Shown here: positions 41,845-51,288 of the stretch, piece after piece | Layout: every line of letters begins with the position of its first letter | Position numbering within the stretch: the stretch's first letter is position 1 | Source: Nocardioides sp. | GTDB taxonomy: Bacteria; Actinomycetota; Actinomycetes; Propionibacteriales; Nocardioidaceae | Reading direction: 5' to 3' | NCBI RefSeq assembly: GCF_030150155.1 | Contig: NZ_JASLGR010000013.1 | Location: 6,221 to 70,220, forward strand | DNA length: 64,000 nt | Notes under the pieces: model-generated | The model's database searches: none | Seen by the model: the letters and a program-made list of their open reading frames with translations, nothing else | Told to the model about the DNA's origin: nothing | Made by a program: the position numbers and the translations under genes

Positions 41845-44130
41845 TCACTTCGTGATCTTCAGTGTCGTCGTGGCCGAGCTCGCCTTGAGGTACGTGGCGT
41901 CACCGGCGTAGGCGACCGTCACCTTCCAGGTGCCCTTGGCCAGCTTGGGAACGGTGACGGTGGCACTGCCTGCCCGCACAACGCCGGCGACCTTGGTCGC
42001 CTTGGTCCCCTTGGTCAGCGTGACGGTGACCGCACCGGTGGCCCTGGTCAGCGCCGCGGGAGTCTGCACCGTCACTGCGAGGGCCCCCGCCTTCTTCGAG
42101 GTCGGCACCTTGGTGACCTTGCCACTCACCTTGGTGACGCTGGCCTTGGCGACCGTCAGGGTGCCGGTCCGGGTGAAGCCGACGATCTGGTCATCACCGG
42201 TGTAGCTGACGGTGAAGGCGTGCGAACCGACCGGCAGCCCAGCAACGGCGAAGGCGGCGCTCGCGTTGGCGACGGTGGCGGTCAGGGTGCGGCCGGCGAT
42301 CTTCAACGTCACCTGACCGGTCGGGATACGGCCGTAGTCGTTGGCGATCGAGAGGTTCACCCGCGCCACCGTTCCGACCGTGGCCGGAACGGCCTTGACC
42401 ACCTGGTCGGAGACGACGCCGCCCGGCAGGCCCCCGAAGAACGTCTTCAGCCTGCTGACCGCCTCCTGACCGAAGGCCTTGTTGGTCAGGGCCTGCTCGA
42501 CCAGGGCACGGCGAGCGCCCACGACGCTGGTCTGGTCACCGGCACTGAGCGTGGTCTTCTCGGCGGCGGTCAGATAGGCACTGTCCGGGGCGGCCTCAGC
42601 CGCGTCGGCGGAGGCCGGCACCGTCAGCTCGGTCGGGAAGCCGGGGTTGGCCACACTGGTGAACGTCGGGTTGAGCCCGAGTCGCGCGGAGGGATGCGTG
42701 AACCACCACTCGGACATGTACTCCTTGAAGGTCGCCAGACCGGTGGAGGCGTCAGAGTTCTGCTGGATCCACTGACGCTTCACCGCAGTGGATGCGGGCG
42801 TGGCGCCGGTGCCCCGCTGGTAGTTCACCAGGAACGGCACCTGCAGCTTGCGCACCACGTCCGGGAACGCGGTGGTGTCGCCCTTGGGGTAGTACGCCAC
42901 CCGCGAGCCGCTGTTGGGGTCGTACTCGGTGACGACGTTCTTCAGGTAGGTCCGGACGAGGTCGCCGTACAGGTACGACGGCCTGAAGTTCGTGGTCGTG
43001 CCCGAGTTGGCGTTGTCCCGCACATGGATCGGGTTGCTGCCGCCGTTGGTCCCGTTGGTAGTCCCGCCGTCGAGGACCAGGTCGAAGTTGTAGACCACCT
43101 TGACGTCGTTGTCCTGGGCCTGAGCATTGACGTCCTTCAGCACCGCTCGGGTGTTGTGGCACCAGGTCCCGCCGAAGAGCAGCGCGAAGTTCTGCTGTGC
43201 GCTCTCCTTGGCATCGAGAAGGTGGAGCAGCTCGGGATAGGTGACCTGCTTGATCCGCCAGCCATCAGCGGCGTCGGCGTCGGTGAGAAGGTCGCCGCCG
43301 TAGCGCTGGGTGTCGGCATAGGAGGCGGCGTGCTTACCGTTGGCTGCGCTCTTCCACCAGTGGAACTGGTCCAGGGCGTCGATCGCGGCGCCACCGCCGG
43401 CGGCACCGAGCACGGTCGTCACACCGGTCGTGACCGCAGCCGTGTCGGCGGCGTCGGACAGGTCGGTCCAAGACAGGATCTTGTCCGCTGCACCGGCGCT
43501 GGTGTGGTCCTTGTCGTAGACGAAGAAGAGGTCGTCGCTGCTCCCCGCCACGGCGCTGTGCCCGCTGCGGTAGTCGAACAGCGGATCGACGGCGTCGTTG
43601 ACCACACTGTCGTCGCTGCCGATCGTCACGGAGCTCGTGGACGCGGCGGTGGACTTGATGCCGTTGCCCAGGTAGGCACCCAGCAGGTGCTTCCAGGTGT
43701 TGCCGAAGACCGTCTGCGAGCTCGCGGCGAGCCCGATCCCCGCCGGGTTCCGGGTGTCGAGGTTGCGCTGGTCGGTGTAGCCCGACAGGTTCGGGTCGAA
43801 CCAGTAGACGGTACGCACGCCAGCAGCGCGCGCCGCCGCATCGACAGCGACGGCGTTGACCTTGAAGCCAGCGTCGGCGGGATCGCCGATCAGGAAGGCG
43901 TACTGACCAGGCTGCTGCAGCAGCCACTGGAACCGGTCGTAGGTGACGGTCTCGACGATGGTCGAGCTCGGCAGCCCGAGGGTGTCGGACAGGTAGGTCG
44001 TATCGACCGAGGTCAGTGCCGACCGGGAGGCGGCGTGGGCCGCTCCAGTGACGCCGCCGAGGGCGAGCGGGGTGAGGCCGAGCGCGGCGGCGACGAGCGC
44101 CGAGGCGGCACGGGTCCGTGTGGTGGACAT
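41845..44130 (-). CDS. Secreted protein with two thioredoxin-like domains and Ig-like repeats
   Basis: A 761-residue exported protein. Signal peptide about 1-34 (ends GAAHAAS). Two similar blocks look like tandem thioredoxin folds: residues 66-118 (FQWLLQQPGQYAFLIGDPA...VRTVYWFDPNLSG) and 300-355 (LLHLLDAKES...FALLFGGTWCHNTRAVLKD...VKVVYNFD LVLDGG). The first has no Cys; the second has one, Cys324 in WCHNT, and it is the only cysteine I can find in the protein. The C-terminal 190 residues hold two bacterial Ig-like (Big_3_5-type) repeats, each ending VSYTGDD/VAYAGDA. No sortase or membrane anchor. It is last in an operon with a cystine-type symporter; a role in extracellular thiol/disulfide handling is inferred. 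Confidence 0.7.
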   Translation of the reverse strand: MSTTRTRAASALVAAALGLTPLALGGVTGAAHAASRSALTSVDTTYLSDTLGLPSSTIVETVTYDRFQWLLQQPGQYAFLIGDPADAGFKVNAVAVDAAARAAGVRTVYWFDPNLSGYTDQRNLDTRNPAGIGLAASSQTVFGNTWKHLLGAYLGNGIKSTAASTSSVTIGSDDSVVNDAVDPLFDYRSGHSAVAGSSDDLFFVYDKDHTSAGAADKILSWTDLSDAADTAAVTTGVTTVLGAAGGGAAIDALDQFHWWKSAANGKHAASYADTQRYGGDLLTDADAADGWRIKQVTYPELLHLLDAKESAQQNFALLFGGTWCHNTRAVLKDVNAQAQDNDVKVVYNFDLVLDGGTTNGTNGGSNPIHVRDNANSGTTTNFRPSYLYGDLVRTYLKNVVTEYDPNSGSRVAYYPKGDTTAFPDVVRKLQVPFLVNYQRGTGATPASTAVKRQWIQQNSDASTGLATFKEYMSEWWFTHPSARLGLNPTFTSVANPGFPTELTVPASADAAEAAPDSAYLTAAEKTTLSAGDQTSVVGARRALVEQALTNKAFGQEAVSRLKTFFGGLPGGVVSDQVVKAVPATVGTVARVNLSIANDYGRIPTGQVTLKIAGRTLTATVANASAAFAVAGLPVGSHAFTVSYTGDDQIVGFTRTGTLTVAKASVTKVSGKVTKVPTSKKAGALAVTVQTPAALTRATGAVTVTLTKGTKATKVAGVVRAGSATVTVPKLAKGTWKVTVAYAGDATYLKASSATTTLKITK

Positions 44131-44233
44131 CAGGAGCCTTTCGAGGTGATGGAGAGGTGGAGTGGGCGCACCCGGCCCGCCGGCCGTGCCCAGCACGGTC
44201 GGTTGTGAGAAGAGGGAGGCTGAGCGGCGGTGC

Positions 44234-45061
44234 TCAGGAGGCCTTGCGGCGGCGTACGACGGCGTTGCCGCCGACCAGGGCCGCGCCGAGCACGACGATG
44301 GCGCCGATGATGGCCACGCCAGTGCCCGAGGAGCCACCCTCGGAGCCCTTCGTCTGACCCGAGGCCAGCACGGCGTCGACGGTCTCGGCTGCGGCCTCGG
44401 TGGTGTCGCCGTTTCCGGCGGAGGCCGTCGCCGCTGCGGCACTCGCGCTGGCCGCAGCCGTCGCCGAAGCCTTGTCCGCGACGGTGTCGGCCGCGTCGGT
44501 GCTCTGCGAGGCCTCAACCGATGCCGTGGCGGTGGCGGTGGCGGTGGCGGTCGGAGCGGCAGTCGTCGCCGTGCTCTTCGGCTTCGAGGTGCTGCTCGTG
44601 GTGCCAGCCTTGGTGCCGGTGGAGGTGCCGGCCTTCGAGCCGATGGCCGCGCCGCCCTTCGAGGCTGACGACGTCGACGTGCCGCTGGCCGCAGTGGCCG
44701 CAGCGCTCGGCGTCGGCTTGGCACTGGCCGAGGCCTGCTTTGCCTTCCACTTCGCGTAGCCGGCGATCCGGTCCCATTCGGTCCAGCTCACCACAGTGCC
44801 GTCGGCATAGTGAATCTTGTTGTTGTCGAAGTCGTACCAGGTGCCCGGGATGTACCCGCACTCGTAGTCGTCGTAGCCCGGCAGCGTGTCCTGGCCGTCG
44901 GTGTAGGTCTGGCCGTCGTCGCCCACCACGGTGATCTTGTGCGGATTGTCGGCGGGGTTGGAGACAGAGGCGGCCTGGGCCGAGACCGCGGTCAGGCTGA
45001 GCGGCACCACGATGGTGGCGACGCCGGCGACACTGAGGAGACGAGCAAGGGAGCGGTTCAC
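44234..45061 (-). CDS. Membrane-anchored low-complexity surface protein
   Basis: A 275-residue protein: signal peptide (1-30, ending SAQAAS), a small folded part (about 31-110; GQTYTDGQDTLPGYDDYECGYIPGTWYDFDN and HYADGTVVSWTEWDRIAGYAKW), a 130-residue Ala/Ser/Thr linker, and a C-terminal transmembrane helix followed by RRRK. The TM-plus-basic tail resembles sortase substrates, but no LPxTG-like motif precedes it. It starts with a GTG overlapping the symporter stop by 4 bp (GTGA). Not assignable to a family. Confidence 0.7.
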   Translation of the reverse strand: MNRSLARLLSVAGVATIVVPLSLTAVSAQAASVSNPADNPHKITVVGDDGQTYTDGQDTLPGYDDYECGYIPGTWYDFDNNKIHYADGTVVSWTEWDRIAGYAKWKAKQASASAKPTPSAAATAASGTSTSSASKGGAAIGSKAGTSTGTKAGTTSSTSKPKSTATTAAPTATATATATASVEASQSTDAADTVADKASATAAASASAAAATASAGNGDTTEAAAETVDAVLASGQTKGSEGGSSGTGVAIIGAIVVLGAALVGGNAVVRRRKAS

Positions 45062-46506
45062 AGCAGACTCTTTTCGATGGAGGAGGACGCAACAGAGGCA
45101 GAGGGGGCGAGCAGGGCGAGGTCACCGGCCGAGACGTCGAGCGAGCCGTCGACCACGTCGGCTCGGTGGGTGCCGCGCGACGGCTCGACGTACTCGGCGA
45201 CCCCCTCGAAGATGGCGTCGTCAAGCAGGTCGGTCTGGCGAGCCACAACGGTGGCGCTGACCGCCGCTGCAGTGACGTTGGTCGCCGTGCGGGCCATGTC
45301 AGCGATGGTGCTGATTGGCAGGGTGACAGCGATGAAGTCCAGCGGCAGGCCCGCAGCGGCGAAGACCGTGGCGGCCGCGACCGTCGCAGTGCCGGGCACG
45401 CCGGCGGTACCGATCGAGACGATCACACCGAGGAAGGCCAACACCAGGTAGTCCTGGAGCGAGTAGCTGATGTCGTAGGCGTTGATCCCCCACACCGCGA
45501 TCAGCACCGGCCAGATCCCGGCGCACCCGGGCATCCCGATGGTGGTGCCCAGTGGAGCGGTGAAGTGGGCGATCTCGGGATGCACCCCGACCCGCCGGGT
45601 GAGTACGTCGGTCGTGACCGGCAGCGTCCCGACGCTGCTCTGCGTGGTCAGCGCGGTCAGCTGGGCCGGGAAGATCTTGCGGAAGAAGGCCAGGGGGGCG
45701 ACGTCAGCGAAGACCCGCAGTACGACCCCGTTGATCACGAACGTGTGGACCGCGCACACACCCCAGGTGATGGCGAGCAGCCCGATCAGCGACCAGAACG
45801 TGTGCTGGAGGTGCGTGGTGGAGGCCACCACCGTGACCGTGAGCGCGACGATGGCGTACGGCGTCAGGCCGATCACGAAGCCGACCGCCTTGAAGACGAC
45901 CAGGCGCAGTGCCTCGATCCCGTCGGCGAAGGGCCGGATCTTCTCCTCCTGCTCCTCCGCGAGCGTGAGGTAGGCGACGGAGACGGTGACCGCGATCAGA
46001 ATGATCGGGATGATGTGGTTCGCCCCGAGGTCCGTGACGACGTTGACCGGGAAGAACCCGACGACCACATCGGTGAAGGTCTGGACAGAGTTCTCCAGGA
46101 CGTCGAGCTGCTGCTGCCCGAGCTTCTCGTGCACTCCGGTCCCGGTGCCGATCGCCAGTCCGACACCAAGGGCGACCGCAACTCCCAGGGCGTTGCTGAG
46201 CAGGAGCCAGAAGACCGAGCGGAGCCCGATGCTACGGAGCTTGGCGAGGCTTCCGAGGGAGACGACCGAGGAAATGATCGCGACCACGATCAACGGCGCG
46301 ACCGAGGCCATCAGCACGTTGATGTAGATCCGTCCGATCGGCTGCACGTACTCGACGTGCCGTCCGGCCACCAGCCCGATCGGCACGCCGATGACCAGCG
46401 CGCCGATGGTCAGGAGACCGAAGTTCACCTGTCGACGACGGAGCAGATGGATGCCCACGAACACGACAGCGACGGCTACGAGAACCGCCAGATCAGGCCA
46501 CTTCAC
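45058..46506 (-). CDS. Dicarboxylate/amino acid:cation symporter, cystine (TcyP) type
   Basis: A 482-residue DAACS/GltP-fold transporter. Family landmarks: RIYINVLMASVAPLIVVAIISSVVSL, LTTQSSVGTLPVTTD (the serine-rich hairpin HP1 in cystine-transporter form), FTAPLGTTIGMPGCAG, and IGTAGVPGTATVAAATVF (HP2). The TQSSVGTLP and N-terminal HLLRRRQVNFG sequences are those of TcyP-like L-cystine symporters. The C-terminal ~60 residues form a hydrophilic tail. GTG 46506 with AAGGGGAG RBS; first gene of the three-gene operon. Confidence 0.88.
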   Translation of the reverse strand: MKWPDLAVLVAVAVVFVGIHLLRRRQVNFGLLTIGALVIGVPIGLVAGRHVEYVQPIGRIYINVLMASVAPLIVVAIISSVVSLGSLAKLRSIGLRSVFWLLLSNALGVAVALGVGLAIGTGTGVHEKLGQQQLDVLENSVQTFTDVVVGFFPVNVVTDLGANHIIPIILIAVTVSVAYLTLAEEQEEKIRPFADGIEALRLVVFKAVGFVIGLTPYAIVALTVTVVASTTHLQHTFWSLIGLLAITWGVCAVHTFVINGVVLRVFADVAPLAFFRKIFPAQLTALTTQSSVGTLPVTTDVLTRRVGVHPEIAHFTAPLGTTIGMPGCAGIWPVLIAVWGINAYDISYSLQDYLVLAFLGVIVSIGTAGVPGTATVAAATVFAAAGLPLDFIAVTLPISTIADMARTATNVTAAAVSATVVARQTDLLDDAIFEGVAEYVEPSRGTHRADVVDGSLDVSAGDLALLAPSASVASSSIEKSLL

Positions 46507-46624
46507 GACCCACTCCCCTTCTTACTATTAAAAGTCGAGTGGAAAACTAGTGATTAGCGACCCGCTTGGGAAATCGAATCCCAACATGTGAGACCCATGT
46601 GTCAGATAACGAGATTTGAGCGCG

Positions 46625-46666
46625 AAAAAAGACCCCGGCCGCCATCGCAAGATGACGACCGGGGTC
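46625..46666 (-). terminator. Intrinsic terminator downstream of the DUF475 gene
   Basis: GACCCCGG (46631-46638) pairs with CCGGGGTC (46659-46666); the interior is also largely self-complementary, and on the minus strand the stem is followed by six T's (A-run 46625-46630). This is the clearest Rho-independent terminator in the window; it ends transcription of the 46689-47759 gene before the cystine operon. Confidence 0.85.
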
Positions 46667-46688
46667 GTAGACGGTCGAACCTCGACAG

Positions 46689-47759
46689 CTAGGCCAGTGC
46701 TCCCTCACGCTTGCGGTGGGCCAGCGAGGAGCCCAGCGAGGCCAGGATGAAGCAGACCCCGATCAGGCCGGTGACGACCTCGGGGATCTCCCACTGCAGG
46801 GTGAGGAAGAGGATGAAGGCGAGCGCACCGATCGCCCACATCGCCCCGTGCTCCAGGTAGACGTAGTCCGAGAGCGTGCCCTTACGGACCAGGAAGATGG
46901 TCAGGGACCGGATGTAGAGCGCGCCGACACCGAGGCCGATGGCGATCTCGAAGATGTTCGAGGTGATCGCGAACGCACCGATCACGCCGTCGAAGGAGAA
47001 CGAGCTGTCCAGCACCTCGAGGTACATGAAGAGCATGAACGCCGCCTTGCCGGTGGCGAGCTTGATCGCCTGACCCGGGTGGGCCGCCGCCTCAGCGGCC
47101 TCGGCCTCCTCGGTCGCCTCGTGCTGGCCCTCGAAGTACGCCGCGAGCGAGTCCACCGCGAGGTAGACCAGCATGCCGAGCGCCCCGGAGACGAGCACGG
47201 TGTGCGACCCGTCGGCGAGGTACTGGGTGGCGAGCAGCAGCACGCCGAGACCGACGATCACCTCGACGGTGTCGATCTTGCCCACCCGGGAGAGCGGACG
47301 CTCGATCCAGTGCAGCCACTTGTAGTCGTGGTCGTCGAAGATGAAGTTCAAGAAGAGCATCAGCAGGAACATCCCGCCGAAGGAGGCCAGCGCCGGGTGG
47401 GCGTGGTGCAGCTCGTAGGCGTACGTGCCGACCTGGTCGGCCGGACCCCCGTCGAGAGCGAGTTTGAAGACCTCGATCGGGCCGAGGCCGGCGGTGAACG
47501 CGACCAGCACCAGCGGGAAGATCAGCCGCATCCCGAAGACGGCGATCAGCATCCCGACGGTGAGGAACATCTTCTGCCAGTACGGACTCATCCGCTCCAG
47601 CACCTTGGCGTTGACCACCGCGTTGTCGAAGCTCAGTGAGACCTCCAGCACGATCAGGATGGCGATCAGCGCCGCCCCGGTCGGACCCCACAGGAACAAC
47701 GACCCGACGAGGGCCGCCACGGTGATCCCGAAGGACCACCCAAACGTTTTCAGCACCAT
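46689..47759 (-). CDS. DUF475 / TerC-like integral membrane protein
   Basis: A 356-residue polytopic protein. ILIVLEVSLSFDNAVVNAKVL and YLEVLDSSFSFDGVIGAFAIT are the paired acidic E(V/L)xxSFDxxV/I motifs of the TerC/DUF475 superfamily, and FIFDDHDYKWLHWIERPLS is specific to DUF475. TerC relatives are implicated in metal-ion (manganese) homeostasis and tellurite resistance; this branch is not characterised. It has its own terminator. Confidence 0.88.
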   Translation of the reverse strand: MVLKTFGWSFGITVAALVGSLFLWGPTGAALIAILIVLEVSLSFDNAVVNAKVLERMSPYWQKMFLTVGMLIAVFGMRLIFPLVLVAFTAGLGPIEVFKLALDGGPADQVGTYAYELHHAHPALASFGGMFLLMLFLNFIFDDHDYKWLHWIERPLSRVGKIDTVEVIVGLGVLLLATQYLADGSHTVLVSGALGMLVYLAVDSLAAYFEGQHEATEEAEAAEAAAHPGQAIKLATGKAAFMLFMYLEVLDSSFSFDGVIGAFAITSNIFEIAIGLGVGALYIRSLTIFLVRKGTLSDYVYLEHGAMWAIGALAFILFLTLQWEIPEVVTGLIGVCFILASLGSSLAHRKREGALA

Positions 47760-47774
47760 GCAGGTGCCAACGTG

Positions 47775-48002
47775 TCAGTGATTCTGAGGGTTCCCTGAGG
47801 AGTCGACTCGCGGCTTCTGGGTCGGCAGGATGCCGGCGTCACGGTTGCGCTCGGTCTTCTTGAACTGGCGGGCCATCGAGAAGCCGAGCAGGACGACCCC
47901 GACGAAGAGCAGCAGGAAGATGATGAACGCGGTCCAGCCGGCCTTGACGTCGGCGGGCTCGGGGATCGGGTCGGACAGGTGCAGGATGATCTCGGGAAGC
48001 AT
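47775..48002 (-). CDS. Small single-helix membrane protein downstream of mca
   Basis: A 75-residue protein with one transmembrane helix (FIIFLLLFVGVVLLGFSMARQF) and a polar C-terminus RNRDAGILPTQKPRVDSSG. Encoded 12 bp after the Mca gene in the same direction, a conserved position in actinobacteria in my recollection. Function unknown. Confidence 0.7.
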   Translation of the reverse strand: MLPEIILHLSDPIPEPADVKAGWTAFIIFLLLFVGVVLLGFSMARQFKKTERNRDAGILPTQKPRVDSSGNPQNH

Positions 48003-48014
48003 GACGGGTCCTTC

Positions 48015-48938
48015 TCAGCTGTGCTCAGCGCCGGTGGCGCTGCGGTTCTCGGCGGAGATGCCGGCGAACAGGTCGTCCTCCGGCGTCGTGGTCTCGACGA
48101 AGCTCGTGACGAGCTCGTAGTCCTCGGTCGGCCAGGTCTCCTTCTCCAGCTCGCGCGGCGTCGCGAACCACCAGGAGTCGGGGTCGATCTGGGTGGCGTG
48201 CGCCAGCAGGGCCTGGTCGCGCACGCCGAAGTACTCCGCACACGGCACGTGGGTGGTGACCCGCGCGTCCCAGGCGTCGTCCTTCGTCCACTTCTCCAGC
48301 CGCTCGGCGTAGTGCGACTCCAGCCCGTGGGCGACCATCGCGTCGTGCAGCGCGACGGCCTTGGGTCGGTTGAAGCCGTGGTGGTAGTAGAGCTTGAGTG
48401 CCTGCCAGGCCTCCCCCAGCTCGGGGTGGTACTCCGGGTCGGCCGCCTTGGCGAAGGCCTCCACCGTGATGTTGTGGCACTGGATGTGGTCGGGGTGCGG
48501 ATAGCCGCCGTTCTCGTCGTACGTCGTCACGACGTGCGGCCGGAACTGCCGGATCAGCGCGATCAGCGGAAGCGCCGCCTCGGCGACCGGGACCAGACCG
48601 AAGCAGCCCTCGGGCAGCGGCGGCTTGGGGTCCCCGTCGGGCCAGCCGGAGTCGACGAAGCCGAGCCAGTCCTGGCTGACGCCGAGGATGTCGCGGGCGC
48701 GCTCCATCTCCTGGCGCCGGATCTCGTGGATGTTCTCCAGGATCCCGGGTCTGTCCATCTTCGGATTCAGGATCGACCCACGCTCGCCACCGGTACACGT
48801 GACGACGTGCACGTCGACGCCGTGGTCGACGTACATCGCGGTCGAGGCCGCGCCCTTGCTGGACTCGTCGTCGGGGTGAGCATGGACGTGCATCAAGCGC
48901 ATGCCCGCCCACGCATCGGCGCGGGGGTGCTGAACCAT
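48015..48938 (-). CDS. mca: Mycothiol S-conjugate amidase
   Basis: A 307-residue LmbE-like zinc amidase: LMHVHAHPDDESSKGAAS (zinc motif HxDD), VVTCTGGERGSILNP, VVTTYDENGGYPHPDHIQCH (second zinc motif HPDH). Mca hydrolyses mycothiol S-conjugates of toxins and antibiotics to mercapturic acids for export, which identifies the host as a mycothiol-producing actinomycete. ATG 48938 (MVQHPRADAWAG) chosen for its GGAG upstream; ATG 48902 directly before RLMHVHAHP is the alternative. Divergent from the DUF4307 gene. Confidence 0.93.
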   Translation of the reverse strand: MVQHPRADAWAGMRLMHVHAHPDDESSKGAASTAMYVDHGVDVHVVTCTGGERGSILNPKMDRPGILENIHEIRRQEMERARDILGVSQDWLGFVDSGWPDGDPKPPLPEGCFGLVPVAEAALPLIALIRQFRPHVVTTYDENGGYPHPDHIQCHNITVEAFAKAADPEYHPELGEAWQALKLYYHHGFNRPKAVALHDAMVAHGLESHYAERLEKWTKDDAWDARVTTHVPCAEYFGVRDQALLAHATQIDPDSWWFATPRELEKETWPTEDYELVTSFVETTTPEDDLFAGISAENRSATGAEHS

Positions 48939-48968
48939 GCGCTCCATCCTAGATGCGACGATGAGGGG

Positions 48969-49367
48969 GTGAGTGACCAGTCCCGCGTCAGCGCGCGCTA
49001 CGCCGCCAACCCGTCGCCGTGGTCGAAGGTCTTCGCCGTGATCGGCGTCGTCATCTTCGTGGCCCTGGCGATCTGGCTGGTCTGGGTGATCGCGGTGAAG
49101 TCCAACCCGGCGGTGACCTCGAAGCTCACCACCTGGAAGGTCGTCGACTCGCACTCGGTGAGCGCGACCGTCGAGGTCAAGCTCAAGGACGGCGCCGAGA
49201 ACCCGCGCTGCGTGCTGCGCGCCACCGCCGAGGACCACACCACCGTCGGCGAGTTCGCGTTCGTGCCCGTGAACGGAGTCAACGCCGTCTCGGTCCGCAC
49301 GGAGCGGACCGCGACGACGTTGGAGTCCGTCGGGTGCACGGCGAAGGGCCAGAACGACGCGCGCTGA
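48969..49367 (+). CDS. DUF4307 family membrane protein
   Basis: A 132-residue protein with a cytoplasmic RYAANPSP start, one transmembrane helix (VFAVIGVVIFVALAIWLVWVI) and an extracytoplasmic beta-rich domain (TTWKVVDSHSVSATVEVKLKDGAENPRCVLRATAEDHTTVGE). This is the usual DUF4307 architecture, commonly located beside mca in actinobacteria. Function unknown. GTG start. Confidence 0.85.
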   Translation: MSDQSRVSARYAANPSPWSKVFAVIGVVIFVALAIWLVWVIAVKSNPAVTSKLTTWKVVDSHSVSATVEVKLKDGAENPRCVLRATAEDHTTVGEFAFVPVNGVNAVSVRTERTATTLESVGCTAKGQNDAR

Positions 49368-49390
49368 GGCCGTCGCCGTGCGGTGAGGCC

Positions 49391-49903
49391 TCAGCCCTCG
49401 AAGGGGACCACCTTCAGCACCTCGACCTTGAGCGGGCCGCGCGGCCCCTCGAAGGTGACGACGTCACCGGCGGAGGCACCGAGCAGCGCGGCACCGACGG
49501 GCGACTGGGGCGAGCTGATCTCGACACCGTCGGAGTACTCGTCCATCTCGATGGAGGCGATCAGGCGGACCTCGGCCTCGTCGTCGTCATCGCCCTCGAA
49601 CTTGAAGGTGACGATCTTGCCGGGGGCCACGATGCCGTCCTTGGCCGGCTCGGTGGTGTCGACCTTGAGCAGCATCGCGGTGAGCTGCGTGATCTCGAGC
49701 TCGAGACGTCCCTGGGCCTCACGAGCGGCGTGGTAGCCGCCGTTCTCCTTGAGGTCGCCCTCGTCCCGGGCAGCACTGATCTCAGCGACGATCTTCTCGC
49801 GCTGGGGACCCTTCATGTCCTCGAGCTTGGCGGTGAGGGCCGCGAACGCGGTGGCGCTCATCCAGACGGTCGAGGATGCCGAGGTGTCAGTCTGCTGCGA
49901 CAT
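49391..49903 (-). CDS. greA: Transcription elongation factor GreA
   Basis: A 170-residue GreA: N-terminal coiled-coil (MSATAFAALTAKLEDMKGPQREKIVAEISAARDEGDLKENGGYHAAREAQGRLELEI) with the acidic tip DEGDLKEN that reaches the RNA polymerase active site, and the FKBP-like C-terminal domain (SSPQSPVGAALLGASAGDVV). It rescues backtracked polymerase. ATG 49903 with AGGAG eight bases upstream. Confidence 0.94.
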   Translation of the reverse strand: MSQQTDTSASSTVWMSATAFAALTAKLEDMKGPQREKIVAEISAARDEGDLKENGGYHAAREAQGRLELEITQLTAMLLKVDTTEPAKDGIVAPGKIVTFKFEGDDDDEAEVRLIASIEMDEYSDGVEISSPQSPVGAALLGASAGDVVTFEGPRGPLKVEVLKVVPFEG

Positions 49904-50031
49904 GGAGATACTCCTGCTTCGATTTTGGGTATCAGAGAAGTCTAGCAACTTCGCCGTGTGAGGGGGACGGGAACGAAGAAGGCCCCCTAGCGGTTGAGGT
50001 GAGTACCCCATCTACCAGGAGGTCTGTCCGA

Positions 50032-50675
<644 letters not shown>

Positions 50676-50679
<4 letters not shown>

Positions 50680-51233
50680 CCTCCCGTCCGACGGTGCACC
50701 CCCGCGACCTCGGCGACGGTGCCGCCCTGCGCCTGATCGAGGCCACCGACGCCGCCGCCCTGACCGAGCTGCGCCTGGCCAACCGCGCCCACCTGGCCCG
50801 ATCGGGCCCCGAGCGCTCCGAGGAGTACTTCACCCTCGCCGGCCAGGAGGCAGCGATCGACGACGCCCTGTCCCGCTTCGGCGCCGGCCTCGACGTGCCC
50901 CTGATGATCGTGGACGCCGGCCACCCGGTCGGCCAGGTGTCGCTGTCCAACATCGTCCGCGGCCCCCTCCAGAGCGCCAACCTGGGCTACTGGATCGCCG
51001 CCGCGGGCCAGGGCCGCGGCCTGGTCTCCCGCGCCGTCGCCGCCATGATCGAGGTCGCCCGCGACGACCTCGGCCTGCACCGCCTCGAAGCCGGCACCCT
51101 GGTCGACAACGAGCGCTCCCAGTCGGTCCTGCTCCGGGCCGGCTTCGAGCGGATCGGCCTGGCCCGCCGCCTGCTGCTGATCGAGGGGCAGTGGGAGGAC
51201 CACGTGCTGTTCCAGCGTCTCCTCGACGAGTAG
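50676..51233 (+). CDS. GNAT family N-acetyltransferase (RimJ/RimL-like)
   Basis: A 185-residue acetyltransferase: LGYWIAAAGQGRGLVSRAVAAMIEVA contains the acetyl-CoA loop Q/RxxGxG/A, then DLGLHRLEAGTLVDNERSQSVLLRAGF, typical of ribosomal-protein or aminoglycoside-type GNATs of the RimJ/RimL group. Translationally coupled to msrA (GTGA). Substrate unknown. Confidence 0.88.
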
Positions 51234-51239
51234 ACAGCA

Positions 51240-51288
51240 TGTCTCCATAAATGGGCACACATCATCTATGATCCCATCTATGGAGACA
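51240..51288. promoter_or_regulatory. Inverted repeat operator and leaderless promoter of the XRE-Fic module
   Basis: TGTCTCCATA (51240-51249) and TATGGAGACA (51279-51288) form a perfect 10-bp inverted repeat 29 bp apart. Between them lie CCATAAATGG (a smaller palindrome) and TATGAT (51267-51272), a good -10 hexamer placed so that transcription would begin at or next to the ATG at 51280. The second arm covers that start codon, so a bound repressor would block initiation: the pattern expected for autoregulation by the HTH protein. Confidence 0.55.

Noticed and set aside
42220..44208. 662-codon plus-strand frame opposite the surface-protein gene
   Set aside because: Gly/Val/Arg-rich antisense shadow with no signal peptide or domain; the minus-strand gene has a signal peptide and Ig-like repeats.
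45166..46557. 463-codon plus-strand frame opposite the cystine symporter
   Set aside because: Asp/Arg/His-rich, no motif; the symporter on the other strand has clear HP1/HP2 motifs.
46625..46666. Considered as a terminator for the cystine operon
   Set aside because: The T-run follows the stem only on the minus strand and the hairpin is upstream of that operon, directly downstream of the DUF475 gene, so it belongs to the latter.
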